The notes below the pieces were generated by a model. That model was not told the DNA's origin and made no database searches. It worked only from the letters and a program-made list of their open reading frames with translations. The position numbers were made by a program, and so were the translations under genes. A DNA stretch of 56,208 bases from Methylococcaceae bacterium (GTDB lineage: Bacteria > Pseudomonadota > Gammaproteobacteria > Methylococcales > Methylomonadaceae). Of this stretch, positions 9,594 to 18,285 are shown piece after piece. Every line of letters starts with the position of its first letter. The first letter of the stretch is position 1. Location of the stretch: positions 1-56,208 of the forward strand of contig DAOUSN010000011.1 in the NCBI GenBank assembly GCA_030627205.1. Reading direction: 5' to 3'.

Positions 9594-10768
9594 TGAAAGG
9601 ATTATGTATACTTGGAGCAACAGGTTCAATTGGTGTTAGTACCTTAGATGTTATTTCTAGGCATCCTGATAAATATAAAGTAGTCGCCTTAACGGCTAAC
9701 ACTAATATTGAAGCTTTATATCAGCAATGTTTAGTTTATTTGCCTCGTTATGCTGTTGTTGTTGATAAAGAGAAGGCGGTTATTTTAGCGCAAAAATTAG
9801 CAAATACTGCTATTCAGGTTTTATCGGGAACGGCCGCTTTAGAAAAAGTAGCCAGTCTTGATGAAGTTGATTCAGTTATGGCTGCCATTGTAGGTGCTGC
9901 TGGACTATTACCGTCATTAGCAGCTGCAAATACTGGGAAAACAATATTACTTGCAAACAAAGAAGCACTGGTGATGTCTGGTGATATTTTTATGCAGGCA
10001 GTGACTGACTCAGGGGCAACGTTATTACCGATAGATAGCGAACATAACGCTATTTTTCAATGTATGCCATCTGCTTATAAAACAGGTGAACCCAGCAAAC
10101 AAGTTCGCCGGATTTTATTAACCGCATCGGGTGGTCCTTTTAGAGAAACTCCTGTTGAAGAACTTGAAAATGTGACACCAGAACAAGCTATTGCTCATCC
10201 TAAATGGAATATGGGGCGTAAAATATCCGTTGATTCAGCAACAATGATGAATAAAGGTTTGGAACTTATTGAAGCGTGTTTATTATTTAATATGCCGAGT
10301 GATTCGATTCAAGTAGTGATTCACAAGCAAAGTATCATCCATTCAATGGTTGATTATTTAGATGGTTCAGTATTAGCTCAAATGGGTAATCCTGATATGC
10401 GAACTCCAATTGCTCATGCGATGGCATATCCTGAGCGTTTTGATTCAGGTGTCACTCCGTTGGATATTTTTGAAGTGGCACAAATGGACTTTGAAAAGCC
10501 TAATCTACAACGTTTTCCGTGTTTACGTTTAGCTATAGAAGCGGTTAATATAGGCGGTATTATGCCAACGGTTTTAAATGCCGCCAATGAAATTGCGGTT
10601 GATTATTTTCTCAATGAAAAAATAAAATTTACTGAGATCGCGATAATTATTGAACAAACGATGGCAAAATTTTCCGCTGGCAATGCAGATAGTTTAGAGA
10701 CTATTTTAGCAACTGATAAACAAGCAAGAACTGTCGCAATTAAGATAATTAATGGTCTAGGTCGCTAA
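9593..10768 (+). CDS. dxr: 1-deoxy-D-xylulose 5-phosphate reductoisomerase
   Basis: Dxr (IspC) converts DXP to 2-C-methyl-D-erythritol 4-phosphate with NADPH, the committed step of the MEP isoprenoid pathway that ultimately feeds UppS two genes upstream. The 391 residues (E. coli 398) begin with the nucleotide-binding motif [13 protein letters not shown]. Substrate and metal contacts lie in [24 protein letters not shown], and [21 protein letters not shown]. Start and stop each overlap their neighbour by one base (cdsA and rseP), so translation is tightly coupled. Confidence 0.97.
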   Translation: MKGLCILGATGSIGVSTLDVISRHPDKYKVVALTANTNIEALYQQCLVYLPRYAVVVDKEKAVILAQKLANTAIQVLSGTAALEKVASLDEVDSVMAAIVGAAGLLPSLAAANTGKTILLANKEALVMSGDIFMQAVTDSGATLLPIDSEHNAIFQCMPSAYKTGEPSKQVRRILLTASGGPFRETPVEELENVTPEQAIAHPKWNMGRKISVDSATMMNKGLELIEACLLFNMPSDSIQVVIHKQSIIHSMVDYLDGSVLAQMGNPDMRTPIAHAMAYPERFDSGVTPLDIFEVAQMDFEKPNLQRFPCLRLAIEAVNIGGIMPTVLNAANEIAVDYFLNEKIKFTEIAIIIEQTMAKFSAGNADSLETILATDKQARTVAIKIINGLGR

Positions 10769-12126
10769 TGGAACTATTATATACCCTCTTCCACTTTATT
10801 GTGGCTATTGCTATTTTAGTTTCTTTTCATGAATTTGGGCATTTTTGGGTAGCACGACAATGTGGTGTTAAAGTTCTTAGGTTTTCAGTTGGTTTTGGTA
10901 AAATTATTTGGTCTTATCAAAAAACACCTGATTCTACCGAATATGCTTTATCGTCTATCCCTTTAGGTGGCTATGTAAAAATGGTTGATGAACGTGAAGG
11001 AGAGGTTAAAAAAGAAGATTTAGCGTTTGCTTTTAATCGTCAGCCTTTAATTTCAAGGGTTGCTATCGTCGCCGCAGGGCCTATTTTTAATTTAATTCTC
11101 GCGGTTATTTTATATTGGGTTATTTTAATAATGGGGGAAACAGGAATGCGACCTATTATTGGTGAGGTTGAACAAAATACCATCGCTTACAACGCTGGTT
11201 TTGTTAAAGGCGAGGAAATTATTTCAGTTAATGAAAAAATAACTCCTACTTGGAGTGAAGCGATGGGCGTATTATTTTCCACAGCGATGAGCGGTGAAGA
11301 AGAGATCAACGTTGTCACTAAAACCACAGATGGAACTGAACAAAGCCATCGTTTAAAAATACCTGCAGATGAGGCAATAGATCCAGATGTACTTTATCAA
11401 CGTTTAGGTCTAAAATTACAAGCTATTGAACTTAAACCTATAATAGGTAAGGTTCTTGAGAATACAGCCGCTTCAGATGCCAATTTACAGCCTGGAGATT
11501 TAATTATTAGTGCCGATAACATTGTCATTACTCAATGGATGCAATGGGTTGAGTATGTACAGCAACGTCCTAATATAGCTATTAAATTACGTGTTTCCAG
11601 AGAGGATGTTCATATTCCCCTAACCATAACCCCTAGAGCCTTTGAAGCGGATGATAAAATTATTGGTAAAATTGGTGCTGGGGTTTATATCAATGAAAAT
11701 TTATTAGATTCATTACAAGTTCATTATTCATTACCTGTAGGTGCAGCGTTTATAGGTGGATTACAGAAAACCTATGATAATGCATTTATGACTTTAAAAA
11801 TGATGGGAAAAATGTTAATCGGGAATGGATCAGTAAAAAATTTAAGTGGGCCAATAAGTATCGCTCAATATGCAGGTCAATCAGCAGAAATGGGTTTAGT
11901 TCACTTTCTTAAATTTTTAGCTATTGTCAGTGTCAGCCTAGGAATTTTAAATCTTTTACCTGTGCCTGTATTAGATGGTGGTCATTTAATGTTTTATGCA
12001 ATAGAAGCCATAAAAGGCAGTCCTGTCTCTGAAAATATTCAAATTATCTTTCAACAAATTGGAATTTTTTTATTAATATCATTAATGCTTGTTGCTATTT
12101 TTGTTGATGTAGAACGATTATTTTAG
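10768..12126 (+). CDS. rseP: RIP metalloprotease RseP (site-2 protease)
   Basis: RseP cleaves the anti-sigma factor RseA inside the inner membrane after DegS, releasing sigma-E in the envelope stress response, and also removes signal-peptide remnants. The 452 residues (E. coli 450) carry the zinc-binding HEFGH in the first membrane segment and the third ligand in NLLPVPVLDGGHLMFY near the C-terminus. Two PDZ-like segments lie between (around residues 125-190 and 225-290). It overlaps dxr by one base. In many Gammaproteobacteria bamA follows; here dsbC follows after a 106-bp gap. Confidence 0.97.
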   Translation: MELLYTLFHFIVAIAILVSFHEFGHFWVARQCGVKVLRFSVGFGKIIWSYQKTPDSTEYALSSIPLGGYVKMVDEREGEVKKEDLAFAFNRQPLISRVAIVAAGPIFNLILAVILYWVILIMGETGMRPIIGEVEQNTIAYNAGFVKGEEIISVNEKITPTWSEAMGVLFSTAMSGEEEINVVTKTTDGTEQSHRLKIPADEAIDPDVLYQRLGLKLQAIELKPIIGKVLENTAASDANLQPGDLIISADNIVITQWMQWVEYVQQRPNIAIKLRVSREDVHIPLTITPRAFEADDKIIGKIGAGVYINENLLDSLQVHYSLPVGAAFIGGLQKTYDNAFMTLKMMGKMLIGNGSVKNLSGPISIAQYAGQSAEMGLVHFLKFLAIVSVSLGILNLLPVPVLDGGHLMFYAIEAIKGSPVSENIQIIFQQIGIFLLISLMLVAIFVDVERLF

Positions 12127-12232
12127 TTATTATTTAAGTAGGTAGCATAGTTTATATGAGCCATCTGAATAAAAAAATGATAATCTCTATGTCCTCCATT
12201 AAACTTTACGTTATTTTTTTAAACCAATAAAT

Positions 12233-12943
12233 ATGAAATCTTTCTATAAATACCCCCTATTAGCATCAAGTTTACTTGCTTTCTCCGCTGTCTATGCAGA
12301 CGATATAATAATTAAGGCCGCTTTAGAAAAAGCGATGCCTACTGTAAAAATAGACTCTATAAAGCCTTCTGAGATTCCAGGATTAAAAGAAGTGTCTATT
12401 AAAGGGGCTATTTTTTATATTTCTGACGATGGAAAGTATTTAGTTCAAGGTCATTTAATTGATATAGTTGCTAAAAAAGATATTACTGAAGCAAAGCTTG
12501 CAAGTTCACGCATAAAAGCCCTTGAAGCTATAAGCGATGAGAATATGATTGTTTTTAAGGCTAAAAAACCTAAGAATACAGTGTATGTTTTTACTGATAT
12601 AGATTGTGGTTATTGTCGTAAACTTCATTCAGAAATGGAAGACTATTTAGCTGAAGGAATTACGGTTAAATATTTATTTTTCCCAAGAGCAGGTAAAGGT
12701 TCAGAATCTTATGATAAAGCGATTTCTGTTTGGTGTGCTGATGATAGAAAAAAAGCATTAACAGAGGCGAAATTAGGCAATGGTCCTGTGAAAAAAACCT
12801 GTGATAATCCTATTGATAAACACATGGCATTAGCTGAAATATTTGAGGCACGTGGTACGCCAATGATTATTACTGAAAAAGGTAATGTGCTTCCAGGTTA
12901 TGTTCCTGCAAAAAAATTAGTTGAATCTTTAGCAAATGAATAA
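12233..12943 (+). CDS. dsbC: Thiol:disulfide interchange protein DsbC
   Basis: DsbC is a periplasmic disulfide isomerase that corrects wrong cystines. The 236 residues match the usual length. A signal peptide is clear (MKSFYKYPLLASSLLAFSAVY, cleavage near residue 22). The N-terminal half is the dimerisation domain; the thioredoxin-like domain has the active-site CGYC (125-128) in DIDCGYCRKLH. A second Cys pair (VWCADD and KKTCDNP) matches the structural disulfide of DsbC. The RGTPMI segment gives the cis-proline. It needs DsbD for reduction, which is not seen here. It lies between rseP and lnt, an envelope-biogenesis setting. Confidence 0.93.
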   Translation: MKSFYKYPLLASSLLAFSAVYADDIIIKAALEKAMPTVKIDSIKPSEIPGLKEVSIKGAIFYISDDGKYLVQGHLIDIVAKKDITEAKLASSRIKALEAISDENMIVFKAKKPKNTVYVFTDIDCGYCRKLHSEMEDYLAEGITVKYLFFPRAGKGSESYDKAISVWCADDRKKALTEAKLGNGPVKKTCDNPIDKHMALAEIFEARGTPMIITEKGNVLPGYVPAKKLVESLANE

Positions 12944-12996
12944 TAAATCTCAATGTAAACAGTATTGTTGAAATTTTAAATGACTGATGAAATTCT

Positions 12997-14514
12997 ATGA
13001 CGCTATCTAATGGAATATGGGCTTTAATAAGCTTTCTCGCGGGATTATTATTAACGCTAGCTTTTGCTCCCTTTGATTATGCTTATTTAGCTATTATTTC
13101 ACTCGTTACATTATTTTTATCATGGTATTATGCCAATAGTCCAAAACAAGCTGCCTTTAGAGCTTATCTTTACGGTTTAGGTTTATTTGGATTTGGTGTT
13201 ACTTGGGTTTTTGTCAGTATTTATTTTTATGGAGGTGCAAGTTTTTTTGTATCTATTCTTTTAGCATTACTATTTGCCGCATTTTGGGCATTATTTCCTG
13301 CTCTAACTGCTTATTTAGTGGTTAAATTAGCTTTTTTAACCGATAAACGCTTGCTATTCTGGATTATACCTTTTGTCTGGATAGCGATTGAATACTTGCG
13401 TGGTTTTTGGCTATTAAATGGATTCCCATGGTTTCAAATAGCTTATAGTCAACTAGATACTGCTTATGCTGGTTTTGTACCTTTATTTGGCGTTTATGGA
13501 ACTGGTTTTTTAATTATTCTAACCGCTTCATTATTTAGTCATATACTGATTACTAAACAGCGACTTATTTTAAACTGCGTGGTTATTTCTAGCTTATTAA
13601 TAACAGGCTATGCGTTAAAATATGTTCAATGGACGACGGTTATCGGAGAGCCGATTAAAATAACCTTAGTACAAGGAAATATTAGCCAAGATCAAAAGTG
13701 GCTACCCAAAAACCTAATTAAAACCTTGCTTAGTTATCAACAAATGACTCATAACCATTGGGATTCTGATGTTATAATTTGGCCTGAAACCGCTATTCCT
13801 GCTTATTTACATCAAGTTGATGAGCTTTTTTTAAAACCGTTATCCTTAGAAGCTAAAGCAAATAAAACCGATTTAATTGTAAGCATTGCCGTTAGAGATC
13901 AAAAATCACAGCAAAGTTATAATACGGTATTAACTTTAGGTAACGAACGTAAATTTTATAAAAAAAACCATTTACTTCCCTTTGGTGAATACTTACCATT
14001 ACAGCCATTATCAGGTTGGGTTCTTGATTTAATTGGCATAAGACTTGGATCATTTGTTCCTGGTGGGGATAATCAACCTCTATTAAATGCAGGCGGTTAC
14101 CCTTTTGCAACTTCAATTTGCTATGAAGATGCGTTTGCTAGTGAAGTGATAGATACTTTACCAGAGGCGGCTTATTTAGTTAATGTCACTAATGATGCGT
14201 GGTTTGGAAATTCTTTTGAACCGCATCAACACTTACAAATTGCGAGAATGCGGGCGTTGGAAACAGGGCGTTATTTAGCGCGTGCAACTAATACAGGTGT
14301 GAGTGCTTTTGTAGATGCTCATGGTAGAGTTATAAAACAAGCCCCTTTATTTAAAACGAACACTCTCACCGAAAATATTATACCTATGGGTGGATTAACA
14401 CCTTATTCACGCCTCGGAGATACCATTATTCTGTTATTTTTAACTCTTATTTTTATAGGTTTATTGGTAATTTACTATTATAAATCTCGTAAAAATAAAT
14501 TTACCAAATCTTGA
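12997..14514 (+). CDS. lnt: Apolipoprotein N-acyltransferase
   Basis: Lnt adds the third acyl chain to the N-terminal Cys of lipoproteins, at the periplasmic face of the inner membrane. The 505 residues (E. coli 512) comprise about six N-terminal membrane segments, a nitrilase-like domain, and a C-terminal membrane anchor (near 480-497). The catalytic triad sits in its usual contexts: Glu in IIWPETAIPAY, Lys in KFYKKNHLLPFGEYLP, and Cys in ATSICYEDAF. A membrane-proximal Trp/Asn stretch (FPWFQIAYSQ) is also conserved. It begins 53 bp after dsbC and is probably cotranscribed with it. Confidence 0.96.
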   Translation: MTLSNGIWALISFLAGLLLTLAFAPFDYAYLAIISLVTLFLSWYYANSPKQAAFRAYLYGLGLFGFGVTWVFVSIYFYGGASFFVSILLALLFAAFWALFPALTAYLVVKLAFLTDKRLLFWIIPFVWIAIEYLRGFWLLNGFPWFQIAYSQLDTAYAGFVPLFGVYGTGFLIILTASLFSHILITKQRLILNCVVISSLLITGYALKYVQWTTVIGEPIKITLVQGNISQDQKWLPKNLIKTLLSYQQMTHNHWDSDVIIWPETAIPAYLHQVDELFLKPLSLEAKANKTDLIVSIAVRDQKSQQSYNTVLTLGNERKFYKKNHLLPFGEYLPLQPLSGWVLDLIGIRLGSFVPGGDNQPLLNAGGYPFATSICYEDAFASEVIDTLPEAAYLVNVTNDAWFGNSFEPHQHLQIARMRALETGRYLARATNTGVSAFVDAHGRVIKQAPLFKTNTLTENIIPMGGLTPYSRLGDTIILLFLTLIFIGLLVIYYYKSRKNKFTKS

Positions 14515-14548
14515 TGATAGACTATTTAGCAACGTTAATTCAATCGCA

Positions 14549-14632
14549 ATGACATTATTACATCGTTTGAGTGGTCTTATTTTCATAATTATTGCTACTT
14601 ATAATACTTATTTAATAATACCTAGTTTTTAA
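14549..14632 (+). pseudogene. Possible remnant resembling the N-terminus of SdhC (succinate dehydrogenase cytochrome b subunit)
   Basis: Between lnt and the cobyrinate synthase gene lies a short frame, MTLLHRLSGLIFIIIATYN and seven more residues. The sequence upstream in the same frame (FSNVNSIA) extends the likeness to the SdhC segment that leads into the conserved Ser-x-x-His-Arg-x-Ser-Gly motif of the heme/quinone site. It stops after 27 codons, far short of about 125 residues, and no other sdh gene is near. It may be decayed sdhC or a chance hydrophobic frame. Confidence 0.3.
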
Positions 14633-14643
14633 GGCAAATGATT

Positions 14644-15927
14644 ATGCAAAAATATTTCAAAACTGCTATTATCGCTGGAACTCAATCAGGTTGTGGGAAA
14701 ACTACAATTATGTTGGCGTTATTACAAGAATTAAAGCATAAATCACTAAATGTTCAAGCTTTTAAAGCTGGTCCTGATTTCCTTGACCCTTATTGGCATC
14801 AAGCAATAACAATGAAACCTTCATATAATTTAGATACTAAAATGATGGGAGATGAAGCCTGTATTAGCCAATTAAATAAACACTCACAACAGTCAGATAT
14901 TGTGTTAATTGAAGCTGCGATGGGGTTATTCGATGGTACAACTGGAGTTGGAGAAAAAGGCTCAAGCGCGCATCTTGCAACAATACTAAAAACCGCCGTT
15001 ATTTTAGTTGTTGATGTTAAGGGAATGTCTGGTTCAATTGTACCATTAGTTACAGGGTTTTGTGATTATGCTCATAAGTTAGGTTTTATAATTGCAGGTA
15101 TTATTGCTAATCGTGTTGGTAGTAATCATCATGCCCAGCTATTAGCAACCTTATTACAACAACACCAGTTACCTACATTGCTTGGATGGATGAAAAAAAA
15201 TGCACCTCAATTACCTGAGCGACATTTAGGTTTGAAAATCCCCGAAAAAACTGATATTCCTAATTTTGCTGAATTTTTTTATTTAGACTATCAACATTTA
15301 TTGCCAGCATTAACTCAACTAAATAGACAAGAAAATATTATCCGCCAACATAAATCGTTATTAAAAAATAAAACGATAGCGATTGCTAATGATGCCGCCT
15401 GTTGTTTTATTTATCCTAGTAATATTGATTGGTTACAAGAGGCAGGCGCAAGAATTTGTTTTTTTTCACTCATTAACGGTGAACCTATCCCTGAAAATGC
15501 TGATGCGTTATGGTTACCTGGTGGTTATCCTGAACTTTATGCCGAAAAATTGGCAAGGTCATCAAGTTGGTTATCTATTATAAAATTTATAGAGGCAAAT
15601 AAACCTGTGTTAGCAGAATGTGGTGGAGCGATGTTACTCGGTAAAAAACTCATTGATCTCGATGGCAAGGTTTGGTCGATGGCAGGGATATTTCCTTATA
15701 TTTCAGAAATGAAAAATCATTTAGTTTCTTTAGGTTATCGTAATGATGCTAGTGGAATGCGTGGGCATGAGTTTCATCATTCGGCACGCATTAATGATGA
15801 AAAAATCGCAACTTGTTTTACTCTCAATCGCGGCGATAAAGGTATCGCTTATAAAAATGTTCGTGCCTCTTATATTCACTGGTATTTTGCCAGCGCCCCA
15901 GAAGTTATTGCAGGATGGTTATCATGA
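14644..15927 (+). CDS. cobB: Cobyrinate/hydrogenobyrinate a,c-diamide synthase (CbiA/CobB family)
   Basis: The enzyme uses glutamine and ATP to amidate the a and c carboxylates of the corrin ring in cobalamin synthesis. The N-terminal domain is a P-loop amidase fold (IIAGTQSGCGKTT, then FKAGPDFLDPYWH). The C-terminal domain is a class I glutamine amidotransferase with the nucleophile Cys in AECGGAML, after the LWLPGGYPELYAE motif. I prefer the ATG at 14644 because AAGG lies nine bases upstream; an in-frame ATG two codons earlier (14638) is too close to it. The stop overlaps the cobO start as ATGA. Whether the host uses the aerobic (CobB) or anaerobic (CbiA) route cannot be told here. Confidence 0.92.
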   Translation: MQKYFKTAIIAGTQSGCGKTTIMLALLQELKHKSLNVQAFKAGPDFLDPYWHQAITMKPSYNLDTKMMGDEACISQLNKHSQQSDIVLIEAAMGLFDGTTGVGEKGSSAHLATILKTAVILVVDVKGMSGSIVPLVTGFCDYAHKLGFIIAGIIANRVGSNHHAQLLATLLQQHQLPTLLGWMKKNAPQLPERHLGLKIPEKTDIPNFAEFFYLDYQHLLPALTQLNRQENIIRQHKSLLKNKTIAIANDAACCFIYPSNIDWLQEAGARICFFSLINGEPIPENADALWLPGGYPELYAEKLARSSSWLSIIKFIEANKPVLAECGGAMLLGKKLIDLDGKVWSMAGIFPYISEMKNHLVSLGYRNDASGMRGHEFHHSARINDEKIATCFTLNRGDKGIAYKNVRASYIHWYFASAPEVIAGWLS

Positions 15928-16460
15928 AAGCAAGAGATAAACGTCAAGGACTCGTTTTAGTACACACAGGCACCGGTAAAGGAAAATCCTCCAGTGCATT
16001 TGGCATGGTTTTTAGAGCCGCAGGCTGGGGAATGAAAGTTTGTGTGATTCAATTCATTAAAGGTCAATGGAAAACAGGCGAACAAAAAGCCGCTGAAAAT
16101 TTTGAAAATATTGAATGGCATACTTTAGGCGATGGCTTTACTTGGGATACTAAAAATCCAGAACAAGATATAAAAACCAGTCGAGAGATTTGGGAATTTG
16201 CCCAGCAAAAAATTTTATCAGAAGAATTTGATTTTGTACTCTTAGATGAAATTAATTATTGTTGTGGTTATAACTGGATTTCTGGTGAAGAAATTTCAGC
16301 CTTTATTAGTCAAAAAAAACCAAACTGGATGCACCTCGTTTTAACTGGTCGAAATGCAGCAGAAGAGGTGATAGAGATTGCTCACACGGTCACTGAAATG
16401 CGACCGATTAAACATGCGTTTAGTCAGGGAATAAAGGCTTCACAAGGTATAGAATTTTAA
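15924..16460 (+). CDS. cobO: Cob(I)yrinic acid a,c-diamide adenosyltransferase
   Basis: This CobA/CobO/BtuR-type enzyme transfers the adenosyl group of ATP to the corrin cobalt. It has 178 residues from the ATG at 15924 (BtuR 196). The modified P-loop VHTGTGKGKSSSAFG is diagnostic of this family, and the C-terminal LTGRNAAEEVIEIAHTVTEM segment is also conserved. The start is set by an ATGA overlap with the upstream gene and by AGGA eight bases before it; an ATG three codons earlier (15915) overlaps that Shine-Dalgarno sequence. It acts directly after the a,c-diamide synthase encoded upstream, so the pair forms a functional two-gene unit. Confidence 0.94.
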   Translation: MKARDKRQGLVLVHTGTGKGKSSSAFGMVFRAAGWGMKVCVIQFIKGQWKTGEQKAAENFENIEWHTLGDGFTWDTKNPEQDIKTSREIWEFAQQKILSEEFDFVLLDEINYCCGYNWISGEEISAFISQKKPNWMHLVLTGRNAAEEVIEIAHTVTEMRPIKHAFSQGIKASQGIEF

Positions 16461-16485
16461 ATTAATAACAATAAAAATCTAACTA

Positions 16486-17577
16486 TTAACTATTCTCGAC
16501 GACTATGTTAGGGAACTTACCCCTAAAATCTTTAGCTTTCAAGGCAAGTTTTGCAGTCATTTTTCGGGCAATTTGTTGGTAAATTTGGGTTGCTCGCCCT
16601 TCTGGGTCAGAAACAACTGTTGGTCTGCCACTGTCTGCAAATTTACGGATATTAATATCTAATGGTAGCGAGCCTAAAAATTCAGTGTTATTTTTCTTCG
16701 CCATCATTAAACCACCGCCTTCACCAAAAATAGCTTCTTCATGCCCACAATTATTGCAAACATGTAAACTCATATTTTCAATAATACCCAAAACAGGAAC
16801 ATTAACTTTTTCAAACATCCCTAACCCTCGTTGGGCATCAATTAAAGCAATATCTTGTGGTGTAGTTACAATGACTGCGCCACTTACAGGAATTTGCTGT
16901 GATAATGTTAATTGGATATCTCCTGTTCCTGGTGGTAAATCAATAATTAAATAATCAATATCAACCCATTTAGTTTCATTTAATAATTGTTGTAGGGCAT
17001 TGGTTACCATAGGACCACGCCAAATCATTGGTTGATCTTGGTCAATTAAATAACCAATAGAATTTGTTTGAATTCCATAGCCTATTTTAGGCAACATGGT
17101 TTTGCCATCTTCACTGGCTGGATGACCTGATAATCCCAGCATCATCGGAATACTAGGCCCATAAATATCAGCGTCTAAAATACCAACCTTTGCCCCTTCG
17201 GCTGCTAATGCTAGGGCTAAATTAACCGTTGTAGTTGATTTTCCAACTCCACCTTTTCCAGAGGCAACTGCAATAATATTTTTTATCGCCTTGATGGGTT
17301 TTAAAGCTTGTTGGACGGAATGTGCAACAATCTTAATTTCAACATCAATAGTAATGGTACCAACATTAGTTAAACCACGTAAATGCTCCTTTAAGCTAAC
17401 TTTTAACTCCTCAATATAACTTTTCGCAGGATACCCAAGAACAAGTTTAATGTTAATATCTTTTCCATTAATATCAATATAATTAACTGCTTTCGCGCTG
17501 ATTAAATCCGTTTCAGTATGAGGGTCGATAAAGGTTTTTAATAAATGTTCTACATCAGTTTTGTTAACAGTCGACAT
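16486..17577 (-). CDS. apbC: Mrp/ApbC/NBP35-type iron-sulfur cluster carrier ATPase
   Basis: Mrp/ApbC proteins bind a [4Fe-4S] cluster at a dimer interface and pass it to apoproteins using ATP. The protein has 363 residues (E. coli Mrp 369). The N-terminal 90 residues form a MIP18/DUF59-like domain. The deviant Walker A GKGGVGKS is at 107-114, LDADIYGPSIP follows, and DLPPGTGDIQLTL holds the Walker B region. The cluster-binding CxxC is C274-C277 in HVCNNCGHEE. It is convergent with cobO and divergent from bcp, so probably monocistronic. The ATPase family is certain; the client proteins are not. Confidence 0.94.
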   Translation of the reverse strand: MSTVNKTDVEHLLKTFIDPHTETDLISAKAVNYIDINGKDINIKLVLGYPAKSYIEELKVSLKEHLRGLTNVGTITIDVEIKIVAHSVQQALKPIKAIKNIIAVASGKGGVGKSTTTVNLALALAAEGAKVGILDADIYGPSIPMMLGLSGHPASEDGKTMLPKIGYGIQTNSIGYLIDQDQPMIWRGPMVTNALQQLLNETKWVDIDYLIIDLPPGTGDIQLTLSQQIPVSGAVIVTTPQDIALIDAQRGLGMFEKVNVPVLGIIENMSLHVCNNCGHEEAIFGEGGGLMMAKKNNTEFLGSLPLDINIRKFADSGRPTVVSDPEGRATQIYQQIARKMTAKLALKAKDFRGKFPNIVVENS

Positions 17578-17738
17578 TATTGCTCCAGAGAAAAATAAAA
17601 AAGAATATAATAACCTAGTATTTTTCTAGGTATATGAGGGTATTTACTAAAATTTCAATGCTTATTAATTTCTTAGGAAAATACATAGCCATTGTTTAAT
17701 TCAATGTTTTTTAAAAAAATTTATTTGAGGAAGAGACC

Positions 17739-18212
17739 ATGTTACATAAAAATGATATTGCCCCCATTTTTAAAAGTGTTAATCAACACAATAAAATAGT
17801 CACATTAAATGATTACCGAGCTAAAAAAAATATTATTTTATACTTTTATCCCAAAGATGATACCCCAGGATGTACGATTGAAGCTAATGATTTTACTGCA
17901 TTAGCAACGGAATTTGCCAATTTAAACACAGTTGTTATTGGTGTTAGTAAAGATTCTTGTGACAGCCATCAAGCTTTTATTGATAAATTTTCATTAAATC
18001 TGGAATTGTTAGCCGATACTTCAGGAGAAGTTTGTGAAGCTTATGAAGTTTGGCAAGAGATTGAAAAAGAAGGGGTGAAAAAAATGAAAATTGTACGCTC
18101 AACCTTTATTATTAATCAACAAGGAATTTTAGAGGCAGTATTATATGGGGTTTCAGCAACCAACCATGCCCAAGAAATATTGGAAATGATTAAATCAATT
18201 AATACACCGTAA
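17739..18212 (+). CDS. bcp: Thioredoxin-dependent thiol peroxidase (Bcp/PrxQ family peroxiredoxin)
   Basis: Bcp reduces hydrogen and alkyl peroxides with thioredoxin. The 157 residues match E. coli Bcp (156). The peroxidatic Cys is C45 in YPKDDTPGCTIEAN. The resolving Cys found at position 50 in E. coli is Asn here. Two other Cys, C74 (KDSCDSH) and one near residue 98 (GEVCEAYEVW), could resolve instead, or the enzyme may work as a 1-Cys peroxiredoxin. It is divergent from apbC across 161 bp and followed by a strong terminator at 18234-18260. Confidence 0.95.
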   Translation: MLHKNDIAPIFKSVNQHNKIVTLNDYRAKKNIILYFYPKDDTPGCTIEANDFTALATEFANLNTVVIGVSKDSCDSHQAFIDKFSLNLELLADTSGEVCEAYEVWQEIEKEGVKKMKIVRSTFIINQQGILEAVLYGVSATNHAQEILEMIKSINTP

Positions 18213-18233
18213 ATATATAACATAGATAATTTT

Positions 18234-18260
18234 TGATACCCTATTATTTTTAGGGTATCA
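18234..18260 (+). terminator. Intrinsic terminator after bcp
   Basis: TGATACCCTA (18234-18243) and TAGGGTATCA (18251-18260) form a perfect 10-bp stem with a seven-base loop, followed by TTTT. It separates bcp from the StiP-like gene that starts at 18286. Confidence 0.85.
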
Positions 18261-18285
18261 TTTTAAACAAATAACGGAGAGGTTT

